This document shows, piece by piece, positions 45,943 through 56,399 of a stretch of 64,000 nucleotides of DNA. Both the position numbers and the translations under genes were made by a program. A model generated the notes under the pieces. It was not told where the DNA came from and did not search any database. It saw only the letters and a program-made list of their open reading frames with translations. Source of the DNA: Synechococcus sp. PCC 6312 (lineage in GTDB: Bacteria; Cyanobacteriota; Cyanobacteriia; Thermosynechococcales; Thermosynechococcaceae); the NCBI RefSeq assembly GCF_000316685.1, contig NC_019680.1, positions 1,303,501 through 1,367,500 of the forward strand, in the 5' to 3' direction. Position 1 is the stretch's first letter; the number at the start of each line of letters is the position of its first letter.

Positions 45943-48825
45943 TTAGCTGTCCTCTGTCACCGTAAAGGTATCCACCGAAGCCTGGAGTTTTTTGGCCACG
46001 GCCACTGTTCCTTCCAGGGATTCGGAAATTTGGCGGGAGCTATCGGACATCCCCTCAGAAACTTTGGCAATATCTTTCATCAGGGTGTTCACAGTCGTGG
46101 CAGTCCGGGTTTGGCTGACGGTGGTTTGGGAAATAGATTGCACCAGTTCATCAATGGCTTGGGAAACGGTGACAATTTCTTCCAGGTTTTTCTTGGCTTC
46201 TTCCACGAGTTGTGTGCCTGTGACCACCTGACTTGTTCCCGTTTCCATGGCCATGACCACTTCATTCGTTTCCTGCTGAATGGCCTCAACAATTTGTTCA
46301 ATCTCTTTGGTTGCCGCCGCTGACCGGGCCGCCAATTCCCCCACTTCTTCAGCAACCACCGCAAAGCCTCGCCCTTCTTCCCCCGCTCGAGCCGCTTCAA
46401 TACTGGCATTAATGGCGAGTAAGTTGGTTTGGAGCGCAATTTGGTTAATCAACGAAATCACTTTAGAAATCTGTTGGGAGGATTCCCCCAGACGTTTGAC
46501 CTTTTTGGCCGTTTCTGCCACCGTTTCCCGGAGACTCAAGATGCTTTGCACGGTGTCGTCCATGGTTGAGCCACTGGTCTGGGCAGTTTCCGAGGCTTTA
46601 CGGGCAACTTCGGCGGCCTGGTTGGCGGTGTCAGCCACAGATTGGATTGAGCGAGACATGTCTTCAACCGCACCCAACATCCGGTTGATTTTCTTGGCCT
46701 GGCGCAAAGAGTCATCGGCCAATTGCCGCATCGCCGTTTCATCTTCACCGAGGGCCTGGTTGACTTGGGCGGTGGAGTCTTTTACCTGGATAACCACTTC
46801 CCGGAGGCTTTCAATCAGGGAGTTAAAAATGTCAGCAACCGTGCCAATCTCCCCCGCCGTAATGTCTGCTCGCACCGTCAGATCTCCTTGGGAGGCAGCT
46901 TCTACTTCACTCAGGAGGTTAATAAGCTGGGATTGAATGCTTTCTGTGCGCTGTTGCTGCTGCCGGGCTAAACCCTCTGCCTCTTGTCGGGCGACTTCGG
47001 TTTGTTTCAGGAAGTTCAAGCGTTCTACAACCAGGCCAATCTGAGTGGCAAGCTGCCCAAAAAAGTCAATTTCCGACTGCTGCCAGGCCCGCGGCCCAGA
47101 ACATTCATGGGCAATCAACAGCGCAACCAGCTTTTGCTCAACGATGATCGGGGCGACCAAATTTGCCCGTACCTTGAGCGGACTCAGTTGTTTGAGATGA
47201 CAGGGGGTTAAGCCAGCATTCAAAATATCAGGCGTAGCCTGAATTCGACCCTGGCTGTAGGCCTCAATCCAATTTTGACGAAAACAGGGGTCATCAATCC
47301 TGGTGTCTAAGGCAGCGGGCCAGGCTGGATCTACGGATTCTGCCACCACTGTCCCGACATAATCAGCATCAAACTCATAGACAATCATCCGGTCTGTCTT
47401 CAGGGCTTGACGGATTGCTGTGACAGCGGCTTGGAGAAGCTCCGGCTCCTCGGTATAGGTTGCCAGGCGTAGAGTAATATCTCGCAACTGTTTTGCCCGC
47501 TCGGCCTCTTCGCTTTGTTGTTGCCGGGCTGCCTCGGTAGTATCCAGTAATTCGGCAATCTGGGCTGCCATTTCGTTGATGTTCACCCCCAGGCCAGTGA
47601 TCTCATCATCTCCAGCCACAGCCACCCGCGTCGTCAGATCCCCCTGCCCCATTTTCTCGACCGCAGCCGTTGTCTCTAAAATCCGTTTCGTGCCCCGTTG
47701 AGCGAAGTAGGCCGCAATCACCCCCACCCCCACGGCCGTCACCCCAATCCCAACCAGAAAGATCCAAAAAAGCTGACGGGTTGAGGCAAAGGCAACGTCT
47801 TGGTCGGTGGCTAGGGCGACTTGCCAATTCCCGGCTTTCACGGGCGCGGTCGCTAAAACCTGAGGAGTGCGATTCGTCCGTAGGGTTTCCAAGGCAACGG
47901 TTGGCTGGCCAGTGGCCTGAATCTGAGCAAAGTTAGCAAAGGCCTTACTTGCCGGTTGGTTAATTAAATCAGCGAGAGAGGACACAAAGACTGTGCCTTG
48001 CCGATCTACCAGGAGATAGTTACGGCCATTGCCAGCATAGTTTGCCACAAAGAAGTCTAAGCGATCGAGGGGAATCCGCAACCGGAGCACACCCACAATT
48101 CGGTTACTGGCTGAATCCCGTACCGGAGCTGCCACAAAAACACCGACTGGCCGATCCGGCAAAGACAGGGTCGGCTCAACCGTCACCAAGGCCTGGCCAG
48201 TTTCGAGGGCCGACTTAAAGTATTGATGATTTTGGAGAATATTGTCGGGCAGAGGTCTTCCCTGGGACTGAGCAACAACTGTGCCCCGCCCGTCTGCTGC
48301 AATCAAAGCCGCACTGTCATAGGCTTCATAGGCGGTTACATAACGATCTAACGTAGCCACCAGTTGAGAACTATTTCGGCGTTGTTGGGCATTGGTGAGG
48401 GCTGGATTTTGGGAGAGAAGCCGAGCATCACTAACCCGGTCTCTGAGGAAAATCTGAAACTTGTCAGCAAAGTTAATCGCTGAATTTTTTTCAGTTGTCA
48501 GTGTTTGGTTGCTAATGGTGCGATTCCCCAGGCCAAAGGCAATAATCCCCACCCCCAAAACGGGTAAGACTCCCAAAGCAATACTGAACAACGTAAATTT
48601 TGTCCGCAAACTCCGCCGGGGAGACCGACTCTTGTCAAGCTCGCGAGAACGTGGTGGGGGTGATGGTGGTTGTCCCGGTGGTGATGGGGTGCTGCGAGGG
48701 GGTTTCTGGTTACCTTGTCCATGACCATTGCCTGTTTCTAAGTCATTTTGATAGGCATTGAGGACGGAATTGGGTAACTGGGGGAGGTCGGTGGGTTGGG
48801 GAGTCGGCCGTTGCGAGGTGGTCAT
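45943..48825 (-). CDS. pixJ: Phototaxis receptor PixJ with DXCF cyanobacteriochrome GAF
   Basis: The 960-residue receptor reads: Pro-rich cytoplasmic tail, TM helix about 80-100, a Cache-like external domain (about 105-350), TM helix 352-375, HAMP, GAF (about 450-610), second HAMP, and a methyl-accepting domain (about 690-950, hairpin [21 protein letters not shown] in parts). The GAF contains DPCF with Cys514 and PCH with Cys542. The 28-residue spacing equals that of the two bilin-binding cysteines of Thermosynechococcus PixJ (494 and 522, from memory). A blue/green-reversible phycoviolobilin photosensor is therefore likely. Proteins encoded on both sides are its signalling partners. Confidence 0.92.
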   Translation of the reverse strand: MTTSQRPTPQPTDLPQLPNSVLNAYQNDLETGNGHGQGNQKPPRSTPSPPGQPPSPPPRSRELDKSRSPRRSLRTKFTLFSIALGVLPVLGVGIIAFGLGNRTISNQTLTTEKNSAINFADKFQIFLRDRVSDARLLSQNPALTNAQQRRNSSQLVATLDRYVTAYEAYDSAALIAADGRGTVVAQSQGRPLPDNILQNHQYFKSALETGQALVTVEPTLSLPDRPVGVFVAAPVRDSASNRIVGVLRLRIPLDRLDFFVANYAGNGRNYLLVDRQGTVFVSSLADLINQPASKAFANFAQIQATGQPTVALETLRTNRTPQVLATAPVKAGNWQVALATDQDVAFASTRQLFWIFLVGIGVTAVGVGVIAAYFAQRGTKRILETTAAVEKMGQGDLTTRVAVAGDDEITGLGVNINEMAAQIAELLDTTEAARQQQSEEAERAKQLRDITLRLATYTEEPELLQAAVTAIRQALKTDRMIVYEFDADYVGTVVAESVDPAWPAALDTRIDDPCFRQNWIEAYSQGRIQATPDILNAGLTPCHLKQLSPLKVRANLVAPIIVEQKLVALLIAHECSGPRAWQQSEIDFFGQLATQIGLVVERLNFLKQTEVARQEAEGLARQQQQRTESIQSQLINLLSEVEAASQGDLTVRADITAGEIGTVADIFNSLIESLREVVIQVKDSTAQVNQALGEDETAMRQLADDSLRQAKKINRMLGAVEDMSRSIQSVADTANQAAEVARKASETAQTSGSTMDDTVQSILSLRETVAETAKKVKRLGESSQQISKVISLINQIALQTNLLAINASIEAARAGEEGRGFAVVAEEVGELAARSAAATKEIEQIVEAIQQETNEVVMAMETGTSQVVTGTQLVEEAKKNLEEIVTVSQAIDELVQSISQTTVSQTRTATTVNTLMKDIAKVSEGMSDSSRQISESLEGTVAVAKKLQASVDTFTVTEDS

Positions 48826-48869
48826 AGTAGTTCCTAGTCAGGGTTAAGAAATAAGTTTGGGCAATGGGT

Positions 48870-49415
48870 TTAAATTGAGGCATCCGGCAGGGATTGGGCA
48901 ATGGCAGAGGCGGCCAACACCAAGAGAATCTCCTGATGGTGCAGACAACAGCCACATAGATAGGGAATGAAGCCTGCGGCCACCGTTCCCACCGGAGATT
49001 GAATCGCCTCAGCTTCCAAACGCACCAGACCCCGAATTTGTGGCACAGCTAAACCTAAGGGTTTCTCCCCCTGGGGGCGGATAATTGCGACCGTTAATTG
49101 GGGAACCTCTAAACTCAAGGCCGGTAAGCCCAAAAGCAAGGGTAAATCAATCACCCAAATCACCCGGTTACGATGGTTTAACAGACCCAAGACAACATTC
49201 GGCATATCTGGCATCACGGTGAGCTTAAAACCCGGCACGACTAACACTTCTTGGGTATCATCAGTCGCTAAAACAGCCGTGGTATCTGGGGTCAATTGCA
49301 GGCGCAAGTAGGGGTCTCCCAGGCGGCGTTGGGAGCGTTTTTCCCCCAGGCCTGGTAATTGCTCTAATCCCCCGCTCCAGTTCACAGATGCCGTTGTATC
49401 TCCCCCAGTTTGCAT
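48870..49415 (-). CDS. pixI: CheW-like adaptor PixI
   Basis: The 181-residue CheW-domain protein (LRLQLTPDTTAVLATDDTQ, then VVLGLLNHRNRVIWVIDLPLLL in parts) links receptor PixJ to kinase PixL. It lies between pixH (21 bp upstream) and pixJ (44 bp downstream), the usual pixGHIJL order. Confidence 0.9.
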   Translation of the reverse strand: MQTGGDTTASVNWSGGLEQLPGLGEKRSQRRLGDPYLRLQLTPDTTAVLATDDTQEVLVVPGFKLTVMPDMPNVVLGLLNHRNRVIWVIDLPLLLGLPALSLEVPQLTVAIIRPQGEKPLGLAVPQIRGLVRLEAEAIQSPVGTVAAGFIPYLCGCCLHHQEILLVLAASAIAQSLPDASI

Positions 49416-49436
49416 AAGCTTTGCCCAATTTCTCCT

Positions 49437-49796
49437 TTAGGTCACTGATTTCACAGCCTTAACAATGTCATCTCGATTAAAGGGTTTCGTCACATAGGCA
49501 TCGGCCCCCTGTTTCATCGCCCACAGCCGATCCAATTCTTGATTTTTGGAACTACAGACAATAATCGGGAGTTTCTCAGTGCCAGGATTCTTCTTCAGAC
49601 TCCGGCAGAGTTCAAAGCCACTCATCCCCGGCATCACCACATCCGTAATCACCACATCTGGCCTGAGTTGGGTCGCTTTATCGAGGGCTTCTTTGGCATC
49701 ACTGGCATTGATCACAGAATAGCCACTTTCCTTGAGATAACTGTTAATTAACTCCATCTCTGAAGGCGTATCTTCCACCACTAAAACCGTACTCAT
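49437..49796 (-). CDS. pixH: CheY-like response regulator PixH
   Basis: The 119-residue protein is a single receiver domain with acidic pocket VVEDTPSE, phosphoacceptor aspartate in DVVITDVVMPG (about residue 52), Thr/Ser switch IVCSSK and lysine in TKPFNRDD. It has no output domain, so it acts by binding the type IV pilus machinery or by draining phosphate from PixL. Confidence 0.93.
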   Translation of the reverse strand: MSTVLVVEDTPSEMELINSYLKESGYSVINASDAKEALDKATQLRPDVVITDVVMPGMSGFELCRSLKKNPGTEKLPIIVCSSKNQELDRLWAMKQGADAYVTKPFNRDDIVKAVKSVT

Positions 49797-49878
49797 TCCC
49801 GCAACCTCAAAAAAACAAATTAGAAACCAAAACGGTTCATCAAACCATCAACTTAACATTCAACATCCCAACCCTGGA

Positions 49879-51093
49879 TCAACTGAGATATTGAAAGACC
49901 ATTTTTAAGAGTTCCGATTGGGTAAATGGTTTAGTCATATAATCTGTCGCTCCGACTAATTTGGCCTTGGCCCGATCAATTAACCCCGTATTACCCGTGA
50001 CCATAATGATCGGCGTGGTTTTCAATTGGGCATGGTTGCGAATTACCCTACAGAACTTGTAACCATCAATATTGGGCATCCCGACATCAAGCAAAATTAA
50101 ATCCGGTTGAATCCGCATCACCTCCATCAACGCTTTAACCGAATCATTCAACGTAGTCACAGTAAATGTTTGATCGGACAAAAAGCGACTTAATTCTTGG
50201 AGCATCGTTGGGCTGTCATCAATACAGACAATTTTGAATTGCTTATGGGGGGTGTCTAAACTAATCAAGCTGCGATCACTACCTTCGCTGATATCCTCTG
50301 GGGGAACAATCGGCACTATGGCCTGGGACTGGTGATCAAGACGTGGTAATAAGTCAAAGGGGACTTGGGGTTCCCGCAGGAAAATTGTCCCATCCTGAAT
50401 AAATGGATAGAGACTTTTAACGAGTTTTAATTCATTTTGGTTAGTGAGCACCGCCAAATGCCGAATACTGTAACCCCGGAGTAAGCTCCCCAGTCGTTGT
50501 TGTTGCTCTAGGGTTAAGCGTTGATGACCACGAGTTTGGGTGAATAAATAGGGTCGTTGAAAGGGAGAGGTGACTTTATCCTGAAAGGCCCGCCAGTGAT
50601 TGAGGGTTGTTTGGGCCTGGGTTATTAACTCACTCAGGGGTAAGCTGGCCAAGATCAGCAAGGATGGGACGTTAATCAGTTCATGGTTTCCCACCGTAAT
50701 CAGCAAAAAGGACTCTAAAACTTCTAGAGCTAGATTTTGCAACAATGTCCCAGCTTGAGATGGCTCTAAGAATCCCTCGGCATTTAACCAACAAATCGCT
50801 TCGTAGCTGGCTGTTGGTCCCCCTAAGGCTTCAAACTGGGTGCGGGCCTGGGTACGGACGTCTCGATTCAAGGCGGGGATGGTGTTACTGAGACGGCGTA
50901 AGTGACGTTCCAAGCGATCAAAAGGATCAATGCTATGGGTGGCAAAAAACAAATGCCCGGCCTGGAAATAAAATGACCATGTCACCCCCTGGCTTTGAAC
51001 AGCTAAACAACCCGAACTCCCCGAATCTAGTAATTGCTGGAGTAAGCTCGTTGGCTGAACTGCCATTGATTTTTTAGGAATAGATTGTACCAT
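49879..51093 (-). CDS. pixG: PatA/PixG-type response regulator
   Basis: About 404 residues from the ATG at 51093. The frame opens at TTG 51114, and ATG 51066 is another candidate. An N-terminal PATAN domain (SSGCLAVQSQGVTWSFYF, HLFFATHSIDPFDRL) is followed by a helical middle and a C-terminal receiver (VCIDDSPTML, LILLDVGMPNIDGYKF, TKPFTQSEL). PixG proteins control motor choice in pilus-driven phototaxis. It is the first gene of the operon. Confidence 0.9.
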   Translation of the reverse strand: MVQSIPKKSMAVQPTSLLQQLLDSGSSGCLAVQSQGVTWSFYFQAGHLFFATHSIDPFDRLERHLRRLSNTIPALNRDVRTQARTQFEALGGPTASYEAICWLNAEGFLEPSQAGTLLQNLALEVLESFLLITVGNHELINVPSLLILASLPLSELITQAQTTLNHWRAFQDKVTSPFQRPYLFTQTRGHQRLTLEQQQRLGSLLRGYSIRHLAVLTNQNELKLVKSLYPFIQDGTIFLREPQVPFDLLPRLDHQSQAIVPIVPPEDISEGSDRSLISLDTPHKQFKIVCIDDSPTMLQELSRFLSDQTFTVTTLNDSVKALMEVMRIQPDLILLDVGMPNIDGYKFCRVIRNHAQLKTTPIIMVTGNTGLIDRAKAKLVGATDYMTKPFTQSELLKMVFQYLS

Positions 51094-51527
51094 CAGAACA
51101 CCGCATATTGCCAAGTCAAAAGACTATAACTCAGTGGAAACAGCATCTTGTCTGAGGGAAAATTACCAGAGACGTAACGTTGTCATTATTCCCAAGCAAG
51201 AAGGGTGATCAATTCATATCCCCCAACTCCAACTTCATCAACATCAAACACACAAGAACGGGAAAATTGATGCATAACCCAGACTTAAACAGGCCTGGCT
51301 TCCTAAGAGGCGGATTAATCAATACCTAGCCCCACTTATGACAATCAGGTAAGTAATTATTAAGAGAATCTAAATAACCACTTCATATATAGCGAGTCAT
51401 GGTGGTCATTTTTCAGTATCTTAACCAATCTTGACATTGATTAAAGTTTCGAGATATGAATGCACCACAGCCTCACATAGACAGCTTTCCAGGCCAACAG
51501 TCACCCTATTTATGTATGGAAATCGGA
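51094..51527. other. Intergenic region upstream of the pix operon
   Basis: About 430 bp, which should hold the pix promoter. I see no hairpin, repeat or further gene in it. Confidence 0.4.
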
Positions 51528-51854
51528 TTAATAACCCAAATTTAAAATGGCATCTTCTTGATGAGTTGTAATCACGCTATCGGAGGTTGGATAAGCCGCG
51601 CAGAGCAACGCAAAACCAGCTTTTAACTCCTGGGCTTTCAGAAAGGTGTGATCAGACTGATCCAACGTTCCGCTGACAATTCGAGCCGCACAAGTGACAC
51701 AGGCCCCAGCCCGACATGAATAGGGCAAGTCAACCCCCTGTATTTCAGCCGCATCCAAGATATATTCATCGGCTGGCACTTTAATTGTTTTCCGCAAGCC
51801 CCGGGCTTCATTCACTAGGGTGACGCTATAAACCCGACTGTGATCTCGTTTCAT
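51528..51854 (-). CDS. Plant-type [2Fe-2S] ferredoxin
   Basis: The 108-residue protein has the cluster ligands in CRAGACVTC (C-x4-C-x2-C), with the fourth cysteine about 30 residues later in FALLCAAYP. The [17 protein letters not shown] segment and acidic C-terminus are typical. It carries electrons from photosystem I or acts as a specialised paralogue. The [12 protein letters not shown] start differs from major PetF1, so the exact paralogue is not assigned. No partner gene adjoins it. Confidence 0.93.
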   Translation of the reverse strand: MKRDHSRVYSVTLVNEARGLRKTIKVPADEYILDAAEIQGVDLPYSCRAGACVTCAARIVSGTLDQSDHTFLKAQELKAGFALLCAAYPTSDSVITTHQEDAILNLGY

Positions 51855-52400
51855 GAAACTTCTCCAAACTGTTAGATAGTCGTAACGAAGATGGTGCTGA
51901 ATGTCCCATCTGAGGCATTAAGCATCCGCAAGGCAGGTATCACAAATTAATTCCCACTCTGCATTAATATCTATGACCCTAATTAAAAACACTAATGATG
52001 ATGTCAGCGATACCTAAATCATGGCTCGACTGTCTAACCCTTCCTTGAGGAAAGAGCAGTTCATCATTCCTGCGGCAAATTAGGATAAAAATTTATGAGT
52101 GCTGAAAGATATCAACCCCTCAGAGCTAGATGATTCCCCAAAACAGGCAAAATACTTAACTAATTCACCCTAAAGTATCATGATTTCCTGGGAACGGGAT
52201 CAGAATTATTTGTAAAACTTAATAATCATTCTAATAAATATCGCTTATTTAGTGTTCAACTGTGATGTGAACTCTGTTAATCCCTGGCAATCTTGAACAT
52301 CCTACTGAGGACAAATTTTTTTAGAGCTGCTGCCTCAGCGGATGGAGGGATAATTCCATAATTCCTTTGTTTGCCTCCCAAGCCCAACTTTCTAATCCCC
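51855..52400. other. Intergenic region upstream of the ferredoxin gene
   Basis: About 545 bp, AT-rich. AATAATCATTCTAAT (about 52220-52235) is weakly reminiscent of a Fur-type box, but it lies about 370 bp from the ferredoxin start and is not claimed. No gene or clear RNA seen. Confidence 0.35.
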
Positions 52401-53132
52401 CTAATCCCCTTGGGGTAACTCTTGCCAGAGAGTAGTTGTTTGCCGCAGACTGCAAAATTCTCCCTGTCCCAAAATCAAATGATCCAAAATTGGAATGCCT
52501 AATAATTGTCCACCTGCGAGTAACTGGCGAGTCAAACTGAGATCCGCCTGACTGGGATCAAGGTTGCCTGAGGGATGATTATGGGCAATCACCATCCGAT
52601 TTGCGCCTCGCCGGATGACTTCCCGAAAAATCTCCTTGGGATGGGCGATGGTTTCAGTAGCACTGCCAATACTAATAATCTGATGTCCTAACAGCCGATG
52701 CCGAACATCCAATAACAGCACCCCAAATCGTTCGGTTGTCTCCCACATCATCTCCTGGGATAAAACGGCAGCCGCTTGACTCGGTTCGCTAATAATGGTT
52801 TGTTCCCCAGGCCGGGCCTGGAATACCCGCTTCCCCAACTCTAGAGCCGCCAAAATTGTAGTTGCCTTGGCTGGCCCAACCCCTGGAATCTGCATTAATT
52901 CCTCTGGTGTAATATCCCGCAGGGGCAGTAACGGATCCGGCTGGTTCTGGCTGAGTTTTTGAAGTATATATTGCCCCAATCCCACTGCCGATAGTTTGCC
53001 CGGCCCCTGCCCTGTGCCCAAGAGAATCGCAATCAACTCTGCGGCTGTCAGAGCGCGAGAACCCTGAACTATCAGCTTTTCGCGCGGCCGATCACTGGAT
53101 GGTAAGTCAGCAATTCGCAAATGATAGGTCAT
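52401..53132 (-). CDS. radC: RadC-family JAMM protein
   Basis: The 243-residue protein has an N-terminal helix-hairpin-helix region ([20 protein letters not shown]) and a C-terminal JAB1/MPN-like domain with the metal site [14 protein letters not shown]. RadC proteins are widespread. The original link to DNA repair is not well supported, and the biochemical role is unclear. Length is normal. Confidence 0.93.
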   Translation of the reverse strand: MTYHLRIADLPSSDRPREKLIVQGSRALTAAELIAILLGTGQGPGKLSAVGLGQYILQKLSQNQPDPLLPLRDITPEELMQIPGVGPAKATTILAALELGKRVFQARPGEQTIISEPSQAAAVLSQEMMWETTERFGVLLLDVRHRLLGHQIISIGSATETIAHPKEIFREVIRRGANRMVIAHNHPSGNLDPSQADLSLTRQLLAGGQLLGIPILDHLILGQGEFCSLRQTTTLWQELPQGD

Positions 53133-53621
53133 TTTACACCATACCGAGGACCGTTTTTTCTAAAGAATATCCTGAAAATCTACTATCGGGTTCTCAGGAG
53201 AAATGAACCTGTCCCATTTTGCTTTACTGTCCTCAACATCATGAAAAATCTTTTTGAGACTTAATCCAAAGTTAATACACTGATTACCTTGACTCAGCCA
53301 GGGAGATGCTAAGTTCATTTTGGTGTAGTGGGTAAAGTTTGGGCAAAGCTCCTATGCCACAGTGAATCTACTAGAGGGACATAGCTAGATTACAGCCCTT
53401 TGACGAGAGCCAATCAAATAACCCCTGCTAATGATCTCAATAATTTATTTTTATTTCAGAGGGTTATTGCATAAAACTCTCATCAACTATGTTATAAAAG
53501 CTACTGTACCCTTGTAGATTATTTTTTGCCCAGTTCGAGACTTTTTAGACTATGTGGTGTTACTGCATAAAACTCTTTTCCTAAGAGTTGAGTGTATTGA
53601 GGAGTGTTCAAGGAGAAATCT
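53133..53621 (+). promoter_or_regulatory. Long leader of the porin gene with a 17-bp direct repeat
   Basis: TTATTGCATAAAACTCT (53464-53480) and TTACTGCATAAAACTCT (53560-53576) differ at one base and lie 96 bp apart. TGTTATAAAA (about 53491-53500) could be an extended -10. AAGGAG at 53610-53615 serves the ATG at 53622. The repeat may bind a regulator of porin expression. The first 300 bp of this gap show nothing clear. Confidence 0.45.
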
Positions 53622-55517
53622 ATGTCCCGTATTTTGTGGAAGCTACTAGCCACAACTCCAGTTCTTGCTTTAGGTGTGAGCAGTGGTGTTTACGCAGCTG
53701 AAACCAACTCAAGCTTATTACAATTGCCCCCTGAGGAATTAAATTCCGCCCCTACCAACCTAACCACATTGCCAGTGCAGCCTGTAGTTAATCTGGCCCA
53801 GAATCTGCCCGCAATGCGTTCTGCCCCTTCTGTTTCATCATTGGAAGCTGATCCATTGTCTGGTGGTTTGGCCCCTGCACCCACATCAACTCAAGCCCAA
53901 ACTCAATCAGCTGTTGGCACCCGCTCACGGCAGTCAATCCCCCAAGTCACCTCTGTGAGCCAGTTGTCTGATGTTCGCCCTACGGATTGGGCCTATCAAG
54001 CTTTAGCCTCCTTGGTTGAAAAATATGGCTGTATTGCAGGCTATCCCGATGGCACTTTTCGGGGCAACCGGGCTTTGACCCGTTATGAAATGGCTGCGGC
54101 TCTCAACGCCTGCTTGGATGTGGTCAGTGATCGGTTTGCTACCAAAGAAGATTTGGCAGCCCTACAACGGTTGGCCCAAGAATTTGCCAACGAACTAGCC
54201 TTGGTCAAGGGTCGGGTTGATAATCTAGAAGGTCGGATTTCTAACCTAGAAGCCACTCAATTTGCGACTTTGACGAAGTTAAACGCCACTGTCATCTTCA
54301 ACACCTCTGATATCTTGAGTGGACAAGTGGCTAACCCGCCTGGAACCGGGCCAGGTGGCAGTAACTTAGCAGGACGTAACATTGTTGATAACACAATTGT
54401 TAGTAATCGTGTTCGTTTAAACTTTGATACTAGTTTTACTGGTTCTGATTTACTGCGCATTCGTATTCAGTCTGGTAATGTCGTCAACTACTCAGCCTTG
54501 AGTCCATCTGGCTCTAGTGGTGGCATTCTTAATGCCTCTGGTTTGGCGGGAACAAATGCTGCTCGGTTGGCTTATGACGGAACAACCAATGGATTTGAGC
54601 TACACAAGTTGTTCTATCGCTTCTCGCCGGTGAAGAACCTAACAGTAATCGCTGATGCGAATGCCGGGGCCTACGAAGATAATATGTTCACCTTCAACCC
54701 CTTTTTCCAATCAAGTGATACGGGTGCTTTATCTCGATTTGGGCGGTTCAACCCGATTTATCGTATTTACGGTTCTAACCCTGCTGGGGCTACAATCAAC
54801 TACAAATTCGCTGAAAACAAGGAAGCTGGCACCAGTGCTGATTTCACCTTGGCTTACTTGGGTGGTGGTACGAATACAGCAGGCTTTAACCGTAGTCCCG
54901 CCAACCCTAACCCCCCTGGAGGTCTCTTTGGTGACTCCTTTAGTGCGTTAGCTCAGATTTCTGTTCGCCCAATTAAAGACCTCGCCTTAGGTGTTACCTA
55001 CGTTCGAGCCTTTGGGGTTGATCCGAGTGGCGGCACAGGAACATCTGGCTATACTGGGGCGGCTAACAATCCAACTGGTTCCGCTACTGCTACGGGTGGA
55101 GTTGGTAATGTTACCTCGGATAACGTTGGTTTCCAATTCACCTACAAGGTTATTCCTCAGTTCACCCTTTCTGGTTGGGCTGGCTATTCCAGCGTGAATC
55201 AGTCTCAAGGTTCCAACGTTGGTCGGAATGCTTCCTTAGTGAACTGGGCAATTACAGCTGCTGCACCTGATTTGTGGCAGAAGGGTGACGTGGCTGGTTT
55301 GATCTTTGGGCAACCCCCCCAAACCATCAGCACTAATTACACGGTTAACAATGGTGTGACTGCCTTTAATATGTACCACTTGGAAGGCTTCTATCGTTTC
55401 CAAATGAGCCGGAACATCTCCGTTGCCCCTGGGATCATTACCATCTTTAATCCCAACAACAATACGGCTAATGCCCCTATTGTTCTCGGGGTAATCCGCA
55501 CAACCTTCCAGTTCTAA
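53622..55517 (+). CDS. SLH-domain OprB-type outer-membrane porin
   Basis: From ATG 53622 (AAGGAG well placed; the frame opens at 53604) the protein has 631 residues. It begins with a signal peptide (LLATTPVLALGVSSGVYA). A Ser/Pro/Gln-rich segment follows, then an SLH domain (DVRPTDWAYQALASLVEKYG, YPDGTF, LTRYEMAAALNACLD; about 130-185) that anchors to peptidoglycan-linked pyruvylated polysaccharide. A coiled coil (about 195-225) leads to a beta-barrel ending in aromatic F-Q-F. It is the SomA/B/iron-uptake-porin class that dominates cyanobacterial outer membranes. A strong terminator follows. Confidence 0.93.
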   Translation: MSRILWKLLATTPVLALGVSSGVYAAETNSSLLQLPPEELNSAPTNLTTLPVQPVVNLAQNLPAMRSAPSVSSLEADPLSGGLAPAPTSTQAQTQSAVGTRSRQSIPQVTSVSQLSDVRPTDWAYQALASLVEKYGCIAGYPDGTFRGNRALTRYEMAAALNACLDVVSDRFATKEDLAALQRLAQEFANELALVKGRVDNLEGRISNLEATQFATLTKLNATVIFNTSDILSGQVANPPGTGPGGSNLAGRNIVDNTIVSNRVRLNFDTSFTGSDLLRIRIQSGNVVNYSALSPSGSSGGILNASGLAGTNAARLAYDGTTNGFELHKLFYRFSPVKNLTVIADANAGAYEDNMFTFNPFFQSSDTGALSRFGRFNPIYRIYGSNPAGATINYKFAENKEAGTSADFTLAYLGGGTNTAGFNRSPANPNPPGGLFGDSFSALAQISVRPIKDLALGVTYVRAFGVDPSGGTGTSGYTGAANNPTGSATATGGVGNVTSDNVGFQFTYKVIPQFTLSGWAGYSSVNQSQGSNVGRNASLVNWAITAAAPDLWQKGDVAGLIFGQPPQTISTNYTVNNGVTAFNMYHLEGFYRFQMSRNISVAPGIITIFNPNNNTANAPIVLGVIRTTFQF

Positions 55518-55559
55518 TCTGGGATTGTTTGTTAGGACCTAGCTAAAACTTAAAACTTG

Positions 55560-55583
55560 AGAGGCCTCCAGGCCTCTTTTTTT
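55560..55583 (+). terminator. Rho-independent terminator after the porin gene
   Basis: AGAGGCC (55560-55566) pairs with GGCCTCT (55571-55577) around TCCA, followed by seven T residues. This fits a heavily transcribed gene. Confidence 0.85.
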
Positions 55584-55708
55584 ATGTCAAGTTTTGACTA
55601 GCTGGGGATCATTGGGGAGAAACCCCCAGGCCGGAGCGGGAATATCCCCTACTAGTGATCCCCGCCTGAGCCTGATGATAGAGATCAAGGGTTTAGAGGT
55701 TATGGGTT

Positions 55709-56098
55709 ATGGACTACATTTATCATCTCAGTAATGCAAGTCTAACCCTGAGAATTGTTCAATATCTGCATGAATATGCCAATTTGCCGATGCAGTTCAT
55801 GACTGTGATTCATCAGGTAGATGGCTGGGTTGTCCGCGTAACGATGGCAATTCCCTTAACTGCTCAACAAGAAGGGGATTTTCGGGCTTACTTGAATGAG
55901 TTGGGATTTCCTTACACACCAAGTATTTCCTTGAAAATGGCCTTGTGGGCTCTGGAAACTGGGCAGTCCATGGTTGAGGTTATGCGGCGCTATCAGGTGG
56001 CGATTGTTTCCCACGGCCGGCCGGATCGAGCCGATATTGAAGAGTTTCGGAAGCAGTTTATCCAAGGCCTGGGCTATTGTCCGGAAACTTTGGCCTGA
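55709..56098 (+). CDS. Conserved-looking cyanobacterial hypothetical protein
   Basis: The 129-residue protein is soluble, mixed alpha/beta (TVIHQVDGWVVRVTMAIPL, ALWALETGQSMVEVMRRYQ). No signal peptide or recognised domain. It is followed 10 bp later by another small gene on the same strand, so the two are probably one operon. Confidence 0.65.
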   Translation: MDYIYHLSNASLTLRIVQYLHEYANLPMQFMTVIHQVDGWVVRVTMAIPLTAQQEGDFRAYLNELGFPYTPSISLKMALWALETGQSMVEVMRRYQVAIVSHGRPDRADIEEFRKQFIQGLGYCPETLA

Positions 56099-56108
56099 GA
56101 GTTTCTTA

Positions 56109-56399
56109 ATGAATCTTGATGAGTTGTCAGGGGCGGAATTTATCTTGCCAGGCCTAAGAGATATTGAGAAGGGTGAATCGAATACAATCGGGCCCTTGCT
56201 TGTGGCAGTTGCAGCGACGCGCTTGACCGAGGCTGGCTTGGAAATTTCCAGAGACTCCCTGGCCCCAGAGCCAGAACTCACCTTGTATGCTCGTCTTGAA
56301 GGTAAGCGGGATGATGCTTACGTCTATTACGATGCGTTACTGAATCGCTTGAATAGCTTTTGCAGTGCCCTTGAACTTATCCGGTTCCCTTTGAGTTAA
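56109..56399 (+). CDS. Small hypothetical protein
   Basis: 96 residues from the ATG at 56109, 10 bp after the preceding stop. The frame is open upstream, but that part overlaps the other gene and encodes nothing sensible. It is acidic (LDELSGAEFILPGLRDIEKG) and ends FCSALELIRFPLS. The last 23 bp overlap the convergent rimI-like gene. Function unknown. Confidence 0.65.
   Translation: MNLDELSGAEFILPGLRDIEKGESNTIGPLLVAVAATRLTEAGLEISRDSLAPEPELTLYARLEGKRDDAYVYYDALLNRLNSFCSALELIRFPLS

Noticed and set aside
46280-46936. 218-codon open frame opposite pixJ
   Set aside because: It mirrors the regular heptad codons of the methyl-accepting domain. No independent ribosome site or family.
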